Shown: in pieces, positions 13,939 through 24,495 of the stretch | How positions within the stretch are numbered: position 1 is the first letter of the stretch | Layout: every line of letters begins with the position of its first letter | Notes under the pieces: generated by a model | Database searches by the model: none | Seen by the model: the letters and a program-made list of their open reading frames with translations, nothing else | What the model was told of the DNA's origin: nothing | Program-made: the position numbers and the translations under genes | Assembly: GCA_028023455.1 (NCBI GenBank) | Contig: JAQFVV010012509.1 | Span: forward strand, 310,001-374,000 | From: Epiperipatus broadwayi | Lineage: Eukaryota > Onychophora > Udeonychophora > Euonychophora > Peripatidae | Length of the DNA: 64,000 nucleotides | Direction: 5' to 3'

Positions 13939-15745
13939 TTGTATTCTCATCCTTGGTGTTTGCCTAGAGATGGCGGTGATGCTAATCGAAAACATATACA
14001 TATAACGATTCCGGGGCCGACCTAAATGATCGATTTGATCTAAAAAGATCTGATTTCTTAGCTTTATAATAAAATATTCTACTAACTAATACTATTATAT
14101 GATGTTAGTTTTTTTCATTTTTGTAAATGTTTAGTAATCTTATCTTGTTTTTTGAGTTTGTGTGTGTCTTTTTAAAGTTACGGTGTTTTTCTAATTTTTA
14201 TTTTTTTTTTTGGACTTTATGTGTGTCTTTTTAAAATTACGGTTTTTTTTTTTTTTTGCAAGAGTAAATCAATACTTTTATTCAAAAGCAAGACGTAATA
14301 AGTAAATGTTTATTAATCTTATCTTGTTTTTGAATTTGTGTGTGTATCTTTAAAGTTACGGGGCTTTTTCTAATATTTTTTTTGGGGGACTTTATGTGTG
14401 TCTTTTTAAAGTTACGGTATTTTTTTTTTTTTTGCAAGAGTAAATCAATCATTTGATTCAAAAGCAAGACGTAATAAGTCAATGTTTATTAATCTTAGAT
14501 TGTTTTTGAGTAAATGTGTGTGTGTCTTTAAAGTTATGGGGCTTTTTCTCATTTTTTTTGTTGGATTTCATGTGTATCCTTTTTTTAAAGTTATGGTATT
14601 TTTGGTCAAGAGTAAAAATCAATTATTTTTATTAAAAAAAGCAATACGTAATTCTAAATCGATCAAAAGTAACGTCATTTATTTCCGTTTTCTTTTTTTT
14701 TTGGGGGGGGGGAACAGTAATGAATCACAAAGTGGGTTGTTTTTGTTAATTCTGTCTATATAAAAAGGATACCGTTATTGAAATACTAAATTTAAAAATG
14801 ATAGCCGACTAATTTGCGTTTCTTTTGACAGTAATTAATCAGAAAGTGGGTTGTTTTTTTTTTTTTTGTGGTAAATCTTGTATATATATATAAAAAAAAA
14901 AATACCGTAATTCAAATACTCCACTGAAAAAAAAAAAAAACCCATTGAATTTGCTTTCTTTTTTTTTAAGACAGTAACTAAGCAGGAACTGGGTTGTTTT
15001 GTTAGTGTGTAGATATAAAAACTAATCTTATTTTAAAATAATAAATGTAACAAAAAAAAAAAAAATAATACCCGAATAATTTTCTTTTTTTGGACAAGTA
15101 ATTCCTAATAATTAAACACTGGGTTGTTTTTGTTTGTGCGTATATATATATAGCAAAAGTAACTTGTCACGGACGAATTCTCGCGAAAACGGTACTTTCG
15201 CGTGATCCTTAAATTTTTTTTTCCGTTTCGCACCCTTAAAAGCAATTTTTGAGGGTTACCCATTCGTAATGGAATCTTCAGGACATTATTACTAAACTTA
15301 CAACAGTAAAGTAAGTTACAACACATTAAAAAAAAAAGACGTCATCAAATTTTAAAAAACTATGACTGCTTCAAATGCACACACTCTCACACGAAACTAC
15401 AGAGAAAATAGATATTCTACTATTAAGAGAAAATGATGAACAAAATTAACTACTATGGCAGCCAATCAAGGCATTTCTTTCTCTTTGCTTTTAGCATAGA
15501 AAAAAGCCATAACTGGCAGCGGTCGGGAACTCTTTCTGTGTTTTAATCGTAGAAAGAAGTCTCATTTGTGTTGGCTTCTGTCACCGTCACCTCCTCCGTC
15601 CAACATAACATGAGGACTTTTCTGCATTTATAACGTAGAAAATTTCCTCTTCTGTTGGGTGAAGGCCAGTGAAATGGTATATTTCTAGGAATTTACCTAG
15701 AAATAGCAACATCTTGAGGCGAACACCAAGGATGAGAAAACAACC
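13939..15745. repeat. Composite element bounded by a ~25-bp inverted repeat and holding two tandem arrays
   Basis: The left block attctcatccttggtgtttg (about 13945-13965) returns inverted at about 15718-15740. Inside are two tandem arrays. Array A (about 14110-14655) has three ~180-bp units, each with poly(T), 'gtgtgtctttttaaagttacgg' type segments and 'caagagtaaatcaat'. Array B (about 14700-15150) has four ~115-140-bp units, each with 'cagtaat..aatcag' and 'tgggttgtttt'. Downstream lies CpG-containing DNA (15160-15300). The architecture resembles a non-autonomous transposon with internal satellites; the class is unknown. The block at 13885-13935 is tRNA-like in feel (agcataagcttgtggtta) and recurs at 53860. 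Confidence 0.5.
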
Positions 15746-16770
15746 TCGATTATCGAGGTTATAGCCTCAGTAAATATTACATAACTTCTTAATAAATCTA
15801 AGTCATAACAATATTACATTATGAAATTAATAAATTGCAAGACGGGTTTTTATCAACACTATTTAAATACTCTTTCTTCATATTATGTTTAATAAAAAGA
15901 AAAATGAGCTGGGAAAATTATGTAAAGATTAATTCACAAATTATGAGTAGTGAAAAATATAGAAAAATCAATTATATATATACTGAAAGGCAATCAAAAC
16001 AGACATGATTTAAAAATAATCATACGACAATCAATCAATATGAAAATATTTTTATGTGTGGGTGTATATATATATGCAAAAGTTTTGGGATACAACACTA
16101 AAATTTACCCTCACAAATAATTACTAACCAATAACTAATGATTGCATTTATGTACAACTGTGCTCAAGGTTTTTTTTTCTTTCAACCTATCCCATAATTT
16201 ACTATACCTACAGTAATGAAAGAATATGTTTGGCAATTAATTTCAATATTTTGTTGGTTAAAGGTATATTTTAAAAATGTAATTATCTGTTGATCTCTCA
16301 TCTTATTATGCCTACAAGAATACAATGTATTTGTATTTTTTGTGTTCTGATCTCTACCAGATATTTTGCATATAACTGTGTTAAACTTCTGTTTACTTAT
16401 TTCTACATTTCTATAGTGTTTTTGGTTCCCTTCAAATTTTTGTTAATCTGTCTTACTATATTGATAACAAAGTTATCCTTGTTTTATCTGATAAGTGAAG
16501 ATAGATAGGTATTCATTTACTGATCAATGTTTGGTAGTAGGTTGGCCATGGGTTATCTATATGAGAGAAAATTCCTAAGCTTCTTGAAAATAATTTTATT
16601 TGTCCTGTATTTTGGCAAGTTAATGTGTTATTTCTGCTCCATGAACCTTCTGAATATTTTTTAAGAAGCAGTTTTAGGACTTGCCTAAGTCAACTAAATT
16701 AGTGCTTGTTGAGGGTGTAGATACTGTAATTTAATACATATTTTCCTATCCTGTAATTTTGTGTATAATA
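15746..16770. other. AT-rich DNA, no gene seen
   Basis: Only short AT-rich open frames are present, e.g. a hydrophobic plus frame at 16290-16508 without motifs. I find no repeat shared with the rest of the window. Confidence 0.5.
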
Positions 16771-16773
16771 ATA

Positions 16774-17275
16774 TATAAATAGTCAAAATAAGAGTCATAG
16801 ATCACATGACCCTATTTTCTTAAGCTTGTAAACAATGAGGATTGCCAATTCCTCAACAAGCTTTGTGTTAAATGCTTAGCCAGAGAAAGCATTTAAAATA
16901 CCTTGGTCAGGAACCCCCCCCCCCAAACCCCTGCCCATGGTTTCATGATATGGCACTCCTCAGAGAGGTGCCAAGGTAGGTTCAGACACTAGATCTAAAA
17001 ATACCAACTCAAAGCCAGCATTTAACTAAAAGTTATCTATTGAGTGGAAAATCTGAAATTTTCAACACTTACATGTCTTCAAACCCAGCTGTCCAACTCA
17101 AATAGCTATAAGGGGCTGATAGATCTTCAGCCATACCATATATTAGTAGTCTTAGCAATATAAAAATGCATAAGACTTAAGGCAGAGACTATAAATAGTC
17201 AAAATAAGAGTCATAGATCACATGACCCTATTCTCTTAAGCTTGGAAGTTATAAACAATTAGGATTGTCAATCCC
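16774..17275. repeat. Pair of direct repeats about 416 bp apart flanking a unique segment
   Basis: A ~75-bp block beginning tataaatagtcaaaataaga, with agatcacatgaccctatt inside, occurs at 16774-16852 and 17190-17274. Between the copies is a segment with a C9-10 tract (about 16916) and a local gcactcctcagagaggtgc hairpin. The direct-repeat spacing near 400 bp resembles a small LTR-like or retrozyme-like unit, but I could not find a complete hammerhead core inside. Confidence 0.5.
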
Positions 17276-18199
17276 ATTAAATAATCAGCTTTTACTTAAG
17301 GTTAGTATGCTTAATAGTGAAAAAAAAATAGATGCAAACTTTATATGCAAAAGTTAAATATTCCTTTTAAGCATGCTCTGTACAATGTTACAGAGAACAA
17401 CTGATATTTATTTGGTGCAATTAATAATGTGGGACCACTGACTACAAATATTTTTGTCTTTTCAATTATTTCCATATCTAAAGCCTTGATTCATGCAGCT
17501 TCTCTATATAAACTTCACAAGTGCATTATGGGATTGAAAATAAAACTATATATGTATACATATGCCACTTATATTAGGCAAAAGCAATAAGAAAATTTTC
17601 ATTCTAACAGTATTAATACATCTAAATTGCAAGGTATATTTATATTGCAAATTTCACATCAACCAATAGGCAGTTAATTTTTTGACAGACTATAACACCT
17701 GTAAGGTAGATATATTTTATTTTTATTGTGCAGAATGTCTATTTTATCCCCACTCACTACTGACATCTTTGTTATTGAGTAAAATAAAAGTTTGTTTAAA
17801 TTAGTAAAAATGTTTCGTTATCATTTCATAGTCAGTCCAGCATTTTTTTTAAATTTGACTAATCCTCATCTTCGTTTCAAATTTTGTATATTAACATTTA
17901 TATGTTCAGTCAAATAATGCAATAAATTTTTTATTATTTTACTGCTCAATTTCAAAGCAGGTATTTTATATCACTGAATTTTTTAAAAAATAAGAAATTT
18001 GACAACATTCAATTACAACTTTTTTGAAAATTAAATACTCTGTAAAAATTTGTCCCTATCAAAAGATTCTTAATAACTCTAACTTTAAAATGCTCTTCAT
18101 ATATATCAAAACTGCCTAACACTATACTAGTAATAAATAAAAAATACAAAACCATAAAACAATACAATACTAGATAAATCCAAAATTTTACCAAAATCC

Positions 18200-18252
18200 T
18201 TACACGATCATGATTTCATCTACTAAATAAATAGACCTTCTCAAGGGAAAAT
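18200..18252 (-). ncRNA. Variant hammerhead motif in PLE-1 left inverted repeat
   Basis: On the minus strand the core reads UUGAGAA (18244-18238). Then come a UCUA/UAGA stem II, GAAA (18217-18214), and stem III AUC-AU-GAU followed by C at the expected cleavage position (18206). Compared with the right-arm copy, the middle stem III pair is U-A where the other has C-G, so pairing is kept. Core positions 3 and 8 are U and A instead of C and G. Confidence 0.5.
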
Positions 18253-18312
18253 CAAACTAAATAAGCAACATATATATACAAAACGAACAAACCTTCCTAA
18301 AAAAATATCTTT

Positions 18313-19200
18313 ATTGAATTTTTCTTGTAGGAATAGAAGGCTTAATAATTTTATTAATAATGCTGATGATATTCAAAAAGATCAATTTGCTGTTGATTAT
18401 GTAGAAGTTATCATTATGAATTTATTAGAAATGTTGTATTTAATGATAATATTTCTAGTCAAGATACTGACAGGAGAAATTTTATGGTTATTTAAGGATA
18501 AAGAGTTTATGTCTTTACCATTTAAGCCATCATCGATTTATAATTTTGTTTATAAGAAATATTCATTTGTTAGGAGAAATGAAGGTTGAATGGAAAAAAG
18601 ATTTTGATTTGAATTCTTTACTGAATGGTTCAAAACGATTGATAGTAAATCTATTCCTGGTATTATTTATAAGATTCCTTGTACTTGTAGTAAGATTTAT
18701 ATAGGTCAGAGTAAATTGAGCCTTAATGAAAGGATTAAAGTTCATATAAGTAGAGCTAAACATAGGTATCATAACTCAGCTTTAAACCACTAAACATCAC
18801 ATGAACACCATCTCTTATACTAGCACATAATTGTTATTAAACAAGGCAAAACTATCTCCATACAGTAGTGCCACCCTGTGCTAAACAGAGTAATCAATGG
18901 ATGCCAGAAGGCTTGTGCATAAAATCCCTATCTGCCTTCTGGCATCCATTGATTACTCTGTTTGGCTCAGGGTGGCACTACTGTATGGAGAGAGTTTTGC
19001 CTTGTTTAACTCAGCTTTATATATACATGAATTGAATACAGGTCATAAAATATTGTTTGATAATGCAATGATTATTTTTTATGAAAAGACTGAATTAAAG
19101 AGAAAAGTAAAGGAAATATTAATGATAAAACTTCTTTAATCTGAGGCTATCAATCTTATGAAGACATCTTTTGATATAAAGGGAAATTAGTTTTTGAAAT
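18313..19200 (+). pseudogene. Broken PLE ORF: GIY-YIG endonuclease end
   Basis: The GIY-YIG signature appears as YKIP..(4)..KIYIGQ, followed by an Arg-rich helix (NERIKVH) and the ALYIHELNTGHKILFDNA segment. This closely parallels the 49.0-kb PLE (VYIGQSSLSLNERIKVH...ALYVHEKDTGHTIDFDEA), so the two belong to one family. The enzyme would nick target DNA during retrotransposition. There is a frame change near 18590, a premature stop after LMIKLL (19139) where the sister copy reads on, and the nested HR1 insertion. It is not functional. Confidence 0.8.
18772..19019. mobile_element. HR1 copy 3: foldback hairpin nested in PLE-1, 13-bp target duplications
   Basis: The insert 18785-19006 (222 bp) is bounded by taactcagcttta at 18772-18784 and 19007-19019. 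The body is almost entirely one stem: about 75 bp from 'aaacaaggcaaaactatctc' onward fold back on the reverse complement, with a loop near 18920-18935. It lacks the internal unique part and the hammerhead. Removing one target copy restores the PLE open frame across the junction, which dates the insertion after the PLE. Confidence 0.85.
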
Positions 19201-19242
19201 GAATTATGGGAAGTTTTGTTTATATATGTTGCTTCTTTGGTT

Positions 19243-19300
19243 TGATTTTCACTTGAGAAGATCTATTTATTTAGTAGATGAAACCATGGTCATGTAAGGA
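19243..19300 (+). ncRNA. Variant hammerhead motif 3' of PLE-1 ORF
   Basis: The core is UUGAGAA (19253-19259); stem II is AUCUA/UAGAU (19261-19265 with 19275-19279); GAAA lies at 19280-19283. Stem III is ACC-AU-GGU (19283-19290), with C at 19291 as the cleavage nucleotide. Stem I pairing is partial (a mismatch next to the core). It sits about 50 bp beyond the coding remnant, where PLE hammerheads are expected. Confidence 0.55.
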
Positions 19301-20518
19301 TTTTGGTGAAATTTTAAATTTTTATCTAGTATTGTACTGTTTTATGGTTTTGCATTATATATGTTTTGTTCTATGATCAAACACAAGTCAGGTATTTAAA
19401 ATTGAAACTTTTGAAATATTCAGCTTTGGAAAATATTTCAAAAATTTGAAAATATATTTCAATTTTGAAACTGCCAATTAATTATGCTTATAATTTGGAA
19501 TTTTTTTGGTTAGATAACTATTTTTGTTTTTCAGATAGTAAAAAGGTAAATAGTTGGCACAGATAAAATATATATTTTGAATAATGATTTTAATTGTTAT
19601 TTTTAATTATAAAATATTCAATAATTTTACAATTATCCATTCTTATCTTTCAGATTGTCAGAAAAAAAAATTGTACTGAAGATATAAAAAAATGATAAAA
19701 AGATACAAAAAGTCACAACCAGATATATTTATGTGATTGTATAAAAAATATATCTCATAATAAGGAAAAGAATTTCATTAATTCAAGTAGAAAAAAATAA
19801 AACCAACATTAAGAAATTCTCTCATCTAAAAATCAAGAAATAAATCATATTAAATAATGTAAATGAATCAAATAAGTTAAAAATTAATCAAATTGATAAA
19901 TAAAAATTTGAAAATATAGGGGGAAAATATTGAATTTTATGAAAAAGTAAATCTTCATGAAGAAGTAACAATTTGATGAAACAATACACCAGAAAGTCTG
20001 AAAGCAATCTAGAAAATGAAATGAGTCAGGTTTATGACATATTGTAATTGACAAATTTATATTATGTGTTAAAAATTGAACTTGACCAAGAATATCAATA
20101 TACTTTACCTAAAAATGGTGATGGTAGATCTTTCTCCATATCATTATTTAAAAACTGTCTAATAGTGAAAAATAATATTATAGTTGGCTAATATACTCAA
20201 AAGATAAAGATTCAGTCTATTGTTTCTGTTGATCACTATTTTTTCAAGATAAAGAGACTTCATGTACACACTTTAGAAATAATTATAATAAATTAAGAAA
20301 ACTGACTATTTAAGATCATGAATTTTTTGTTTGTTACATTGATTCTTATATTGCTTGGTAACAATTATTTAAATGATTTAATTTAAATTGCTATCTTGAT
20401 AATACAATTCAAATTAATGTAGTAAAAGAAATGGAATGTAAGATTATTCCAGAGATAATGTAGATGTTTATACTGTAACAAAATGGAACAAATGGGAACT
20501 TTTGTTAATAAGAATTAA

Positions 20519-20584
20519 GTAATATATAGGTATATGAGCACAGACTTTCACACAGAAAGTCTGGGCTCATATACCCTATATATT
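20519..20584. repeat. 30-bp stem hairpin
   Basis: The left arm taatatataggtatatgagc...agactttc is followed by a ~6-nt loop (acacag) and the near-exact reverse complement ending ...ccctatatatta. Only one or two mismatches are visible. The short, almost undecayed stem implies recent formation or selection; function unknown. Confidence 0.75.
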
Positions 20585-21640
20585 ATATATATAGACACAG
20601 GTGTATATAAAATAAGCCTGTGTTTCAGTTAATAAGAATTAAGCAAAAGCGAAAGCAGATAATAGCATCAATGAAATTATCACTTGTGACAAAGTCAAGC
20701 AATTGTTTAAAGAATTTTTCACAAAGACATCTTGTGCAAGAGCTGCTTTTGTGAAATAGTTTGTCAACAAAGTCTGTTAACCAGAAAAGGGGGGAAACGA
20801 GATAGCATAGTGAGCTTAATAGCATGGGCAGGATTGCTGCTGAACATTATTTTACAAGAAAACACAAGTTCCAAAATTAATGTTATAAATTTTTATTACC
20901 ATAGTTAAGATTATTTTTTTAAAAAATACGGTGCTCTTTTAGTACATGATCTCCGCCATTTTGAATTTCAAACAATTGATTTTACATGATATTTATACTC
21001 AAATCTAGTTGACTTTTGTTGGATTGGGGGGGGGGTAGGATTTTATAAAATTTCCATTTTTTAATATCAATTATTCAATTGTACATCCTTGATTGAGTAT
21101 ACAAAAAAGAGACTTTTAATTTGAAATAATTCTTAGAATGAAACTATATTTGAATCATTAGCAGATTTATGAGGCAGTTTTGTAATATTTTGTGGAGGAA
21201 TTTGTTATGGAACAGGAAACCACTGCAAAAGAGTAAACATGAATGTGTTAATAATAGGCATTATCCAGAAGTTGTGTGGGAATTTTTTTCCACACAAGGG
21301 CGTATTATTCACGAATAGAATATTTTAGTGCAAAGGATTTTATCTGTAAAAATTCTTGTACCACAATCCCCAGTAGGCCAGCCAGTTTTCCAAAGAGATT
21401 ATTTTTAAATAGCATGAGATAGGATTGTATTTCATTCTAATATTGAACAAGATTATATCCAAACTATGAGCTGTTTCACTATTATTTAGATATAAAAAAA
21501 CTGGGCATACTGTCTTCATTAAAGTATGAATAGAAGTCTAGTCTTTGAAAATGATTTCCAATCTTTTCATATTCTTTAAATACAATTTATCCAAACTGCT
21601 TCAAACACTTTTTAGCAAAACTCTTTATTTTTACATATAT

Positions 21641-21685
21641 ATACACCGATGTTTCGACTGACCTGTAGTCTTCTTCAGAGCTATG
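21641..21685 (-). ncRNA. Decayed hammerhead-like motif
   Basis: On the minus strand CUGAAGA (21678-21672) is followed by a GACU...AGUC stem, GAAA (21655-21652) and an ACA-UCGG-UGU stem III, then A at 21642. I could not pair stem I, so this is probably a relic of a PLE terminal repeat. Confidence 0.45.
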
Positions 21686-22814
21686 ATATTCTTATTGAGA
21701 AATGTTTTTATTTCAAGAAAATAGTTATTTTAAGAAGGCAAAGTGATATCATTAGCATACAATAATTTCTTACATATATAGGAAGAAAAAGTTAAATACA
21801 GTATATATATAATCAAGTTAATGTTTTTTTAAAACAAAATGACTGGTGATAGAAACTATGCAGACAAGTTGTGATAATTTACATATTAATTACCGACTTT
21901 ATTTTTTATAATTAATAATGAAATTGGCCCATTTTTAAAAAATAGGTTGGGTTTTTTCTTACTATATACTGTTAAACTGTATTTGGGAAAAGAAATATAA
22001 AGAAAATTTTATTGATTTTAACATTTTTTATTTTTCTTCCATTTTTTTTTCAAATCAACTATTTAAACTTTTTATATATATAAAAAAGATTTGAACATAA
22101 AAGTTAATTCAAATATTCAGTATTGTTGAAAATAATATAGCAGAAATAATAATAAAAAAGTACTTGAGTTTAAAATTTGATTTTAAAAAAATAATAATAA
22201 AAAATCAAAACTAAATAAACAAAGGGGGGAAAAAATCTAATGAAGTCAACAATAAATGTAAAGCTAATAGAGTGGAATAAATAAATCTTTTTTTAAAAAA
22301 AGATTTACCATAATTATTACCATTATTTGGGGGGGCGGTGATTATAATATTACTTATATATATAACCTTCTCCACTTGTGTATCTATTACTGTTTTTTTT
22401 TGTAACAAAGCATAGGTTCATTTTTAAATCAAGACAAAATACCATTATAGGAAAGTACTTCAGCTAAAATTAGGGGATTTTTAAGAATTAGTCATTATAT
22501 GTTTTTATATTTAAAAAATAATGTTTTCATTTATAATTTTTTATTTGAATTACTAGATTTACTTTATTTTTTTAATTATCATTCTTTTCAAGTTTTAATA
22601 ATTATAAGTGGTATAATTTGTATTATTATTATTATCAAACTGATTTCCCACAAGATGGAGGAAGAAAAGTTCACTATGGGATTTTAAAATTAGTAAGAAA
22701 TAAATAATAAAAAGATATAATTTAAAAAAGTAAAAAATGGTTTCATTTGTTCATGTTTTTATCAACTGAAATTTAAAATAGCTGGTGGAATGTTCCTGTG
22801 CTTATGCATGGTGA

Positions 22815-22834
22815 ACAGCGCCACCTAGTGGCTG
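22815..22834 (-). promoter_or_regulatory. CTCF-type binding motif
   Basis: The plus strand reads cagcgccacctagtggctg, the reverse complement of the bilaterian CTCF core CCACNAGRKGGCGC with a matching flank. It sits in a 150-bp island of higher GC (22790-22940) in otherwise very AT-rich DNA. Whether it is bound is not knowable from sequence. A weaker two-mismatch relative is at about 4063-4077. Confidence 0.55.
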
Positions 22835-23544
22835 GAGCAAGCATTGCTGCTTTTCCGGCCCCTACTGTGGATATTTCTACGAGTTTACGCAGAAATGACA
22901 TCTCTAGCAGTAGCAGTACACTATCTCCACCAGTACCATTTTATCTTTATGCTTTGTTTATTGTGTATGGGAATTAAACAATAAATATTCTTATATTAGT
23001 ATCTATTTTTTTCCTAAGTTCTTTTTTCTTTTGATTTAGCTATACTAATAATTTGAATAAAATTAATTAAAACTATATATATTATAAAATATAATGAATT
23101 AAAAAAAAATAAAAATTTGAGATTCACAATCCATTGTTGAGTGAAGATTTCTCCAGCGTTTAATAATAATAGAATTAACAAAAATCACCAGGATAGTTAT
23201 ATACCAAAGTATATTATTATGTTTTTACTTTCTTTTATTTATCTTGCAATTAAAAACAGCATGGTGATATGCATTTATATATTTGGATAATCCTTACTTG
23301 CTTAAAACATGAAATGTGAAATCTCAGAGAACATCACAGTAAAATATGTTAATGATTTGTCGTGACTCTCTTTATAGCATAAATAGTATTAGCAAGATGT
23401 ATAAAAGCCAATTTAACAATACAATAAGTACAATAAATATTTATAATAATATGAATAAAATAAATCTGTGTGTAACTCTGCAAGCTTTAAATCCAATTTA
23501 AATTTTTTTTTTAAAAAATGAAGAAGCAGAAGGAATCTAAATGA
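22835..23544. other. Intergenic stretch, no gene seen
   Basis: The GC island that contains the CTCF-like motif continues to about 22960; the rest is AT-rich without identifiable elements. Confidence 0.45.
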
Positions 23545-24255
23545 TTGACTGAAGGTTTGTGATAATGAAATTTAATAGTATTATATGTTGGGTTATTTTC
23601 ATTAGCTAATATTAAATGTAACATCTTTATAAAAATTCAAACTTTATCTAAACTTTTCAAATATAATCAACTGTTAGTAATATCATACAGGTTAGTTTAC
23701 AACACAAAAGTTTTGAGTGATATTATTTTAGCCTTAGCAGTACTAGTGCTAGCATAGGACCTGGGTATTTAAATTCCTTAATACTGAATTTAAGATAACA
23801 CTCTAACCAATGGGCTATTCTGCCAAAGGTAACAGTCAATAGAAGTTTCATAAAGTTATCTGTGAGAGTCTTCTTGATTTCTCTTTTTTTCACTAAAAGC
23901 AAGGTTAATTAGTGACTTCCACACATCACGAAGTTAACTTAGCATGAAAGTGGGGAAATCAGGCAAACTCTTTATAAATAAGTGTATGAAATGTCTATTA
24001 ATTGTTGCCTTTGGCAAAATAACCTAATTGGTTAGAGAATCATTTTAAATCCAATATGCCAACACCACCTGATTCCCTGCTAATACTGTTACTCCAATAT
24101 GCCAACACCACCTGAAAAAAGAGAGAACAATACCATTTAAAACATTGCATTATATACTACTCTTTTCTATTACTAATAGTTGAATATATTTGAAAAGTTT
24201 AAATAAAGTTTAAATTTTTTTAAAGACATTAAATAATTAGAAGAAATCTTCATTA
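23545..24255. repeat. Snap-back tRNA-like SINE, copy 1 (two head-to-head halves)
   Basis: The left half (23560-23880) and right half (23995-24250) are inverted relatives. Both contain a tRNA-like segment: minus strand 'ctttggcagaatagcccatt' at about 23800-23830, plus strand 'ctttggcaaaataacctaat' at about 24006-24030. Both share the outer arm aaactttatctaaacttttc / gaaaagtttaaataaagttt. The right half has a ccaatatgccaacaccacctg duplication (24051-24115) and a decayed hammerhead-like block (ctgaaaaaagagagaac). The same layout recurs at 34.65-36.45 and 54.03-54.5 kb. Confidence 0.65.
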
Positions 24256-24344
24256 TCAGATGATTTTTAATACTCTTTTTTGCATTTAATTAACTTAATC
24301 ATTTAAATACAAGTATAGTGTATATACTTAAGCTAGATATATTT

Positions 24345-24495
24345 ATCAGGCATTTGAACACAGAGTTTCAAGATCCTTTCAGTCATATAATCTATCTTAA
24401 ATAACGATTACACATATGTATCAGTTATTAAAGATGGAGTGTGTGACTGGAGGGAGTTTGAAAATCTGGTTTCAAATCCACTATAATTAACTCAT
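24345..24495 (+). repeat. tRNA-like SINE unit related to 8.2-10.0 kb units
   Basis: It ends in the B-box-like ctggtttcaaatccac (about 24466-24481) after a head resembling the 9.9-kb copy (cacatatgtatcagttattaa). On its left, an inverted partial copy (ggcatttgaacacagagttt) gives a short foldback. Confidence 0.5.

Larger units (their letters stand above)
18130..19372 (+). mobile_element. Penelope-like element fragment with inverted terminal repeats (PLE-1)
   Basis: The decayed coding remnant (about 18313-19200) is flanked by ~145-bp inverted repeats, about 18136-18283 and 19213-19370. The visible part is the region before the GIY-YIG domain and the domain itself: IYKIPCTCSKIYIGQSKLSL at about 18660-18725, then the downstream His/Tyr-rich stretch ending in LMIKLL. 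The reverse transcriptase is missing. In-frame stops and a frameshift show it is dead. An HR1 hairpin is nested in the ORF at 18785-19006 and splits it between 'HNSA' and 'ALYIHELNTGH'. PLEs are known for inverted or tandem terminal repeats that often carry hammerhead motifs, and both arms here do. Confidence 0.8.
19373..22800. other. AT-rich DNA with small hairpins, no gene seen
   Basis: It contains a perfect-looking hairpin at 20519-20584 and a hammerhead-like relic at 21641-21685 (both listed separately). There is a G8-9 run near 21026. Open frames at 20625-20825, 22211-22408 and 22499-22687 lack motifs and look like chance. Confidence 0.5.

Noticed and set aside
16840-17190. Hammerhead in the direct-repeat unit
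   Set aside because: The nearest core-like word (ctgatagat) does not fit CUGANGA and no GAAA with stem III follows.
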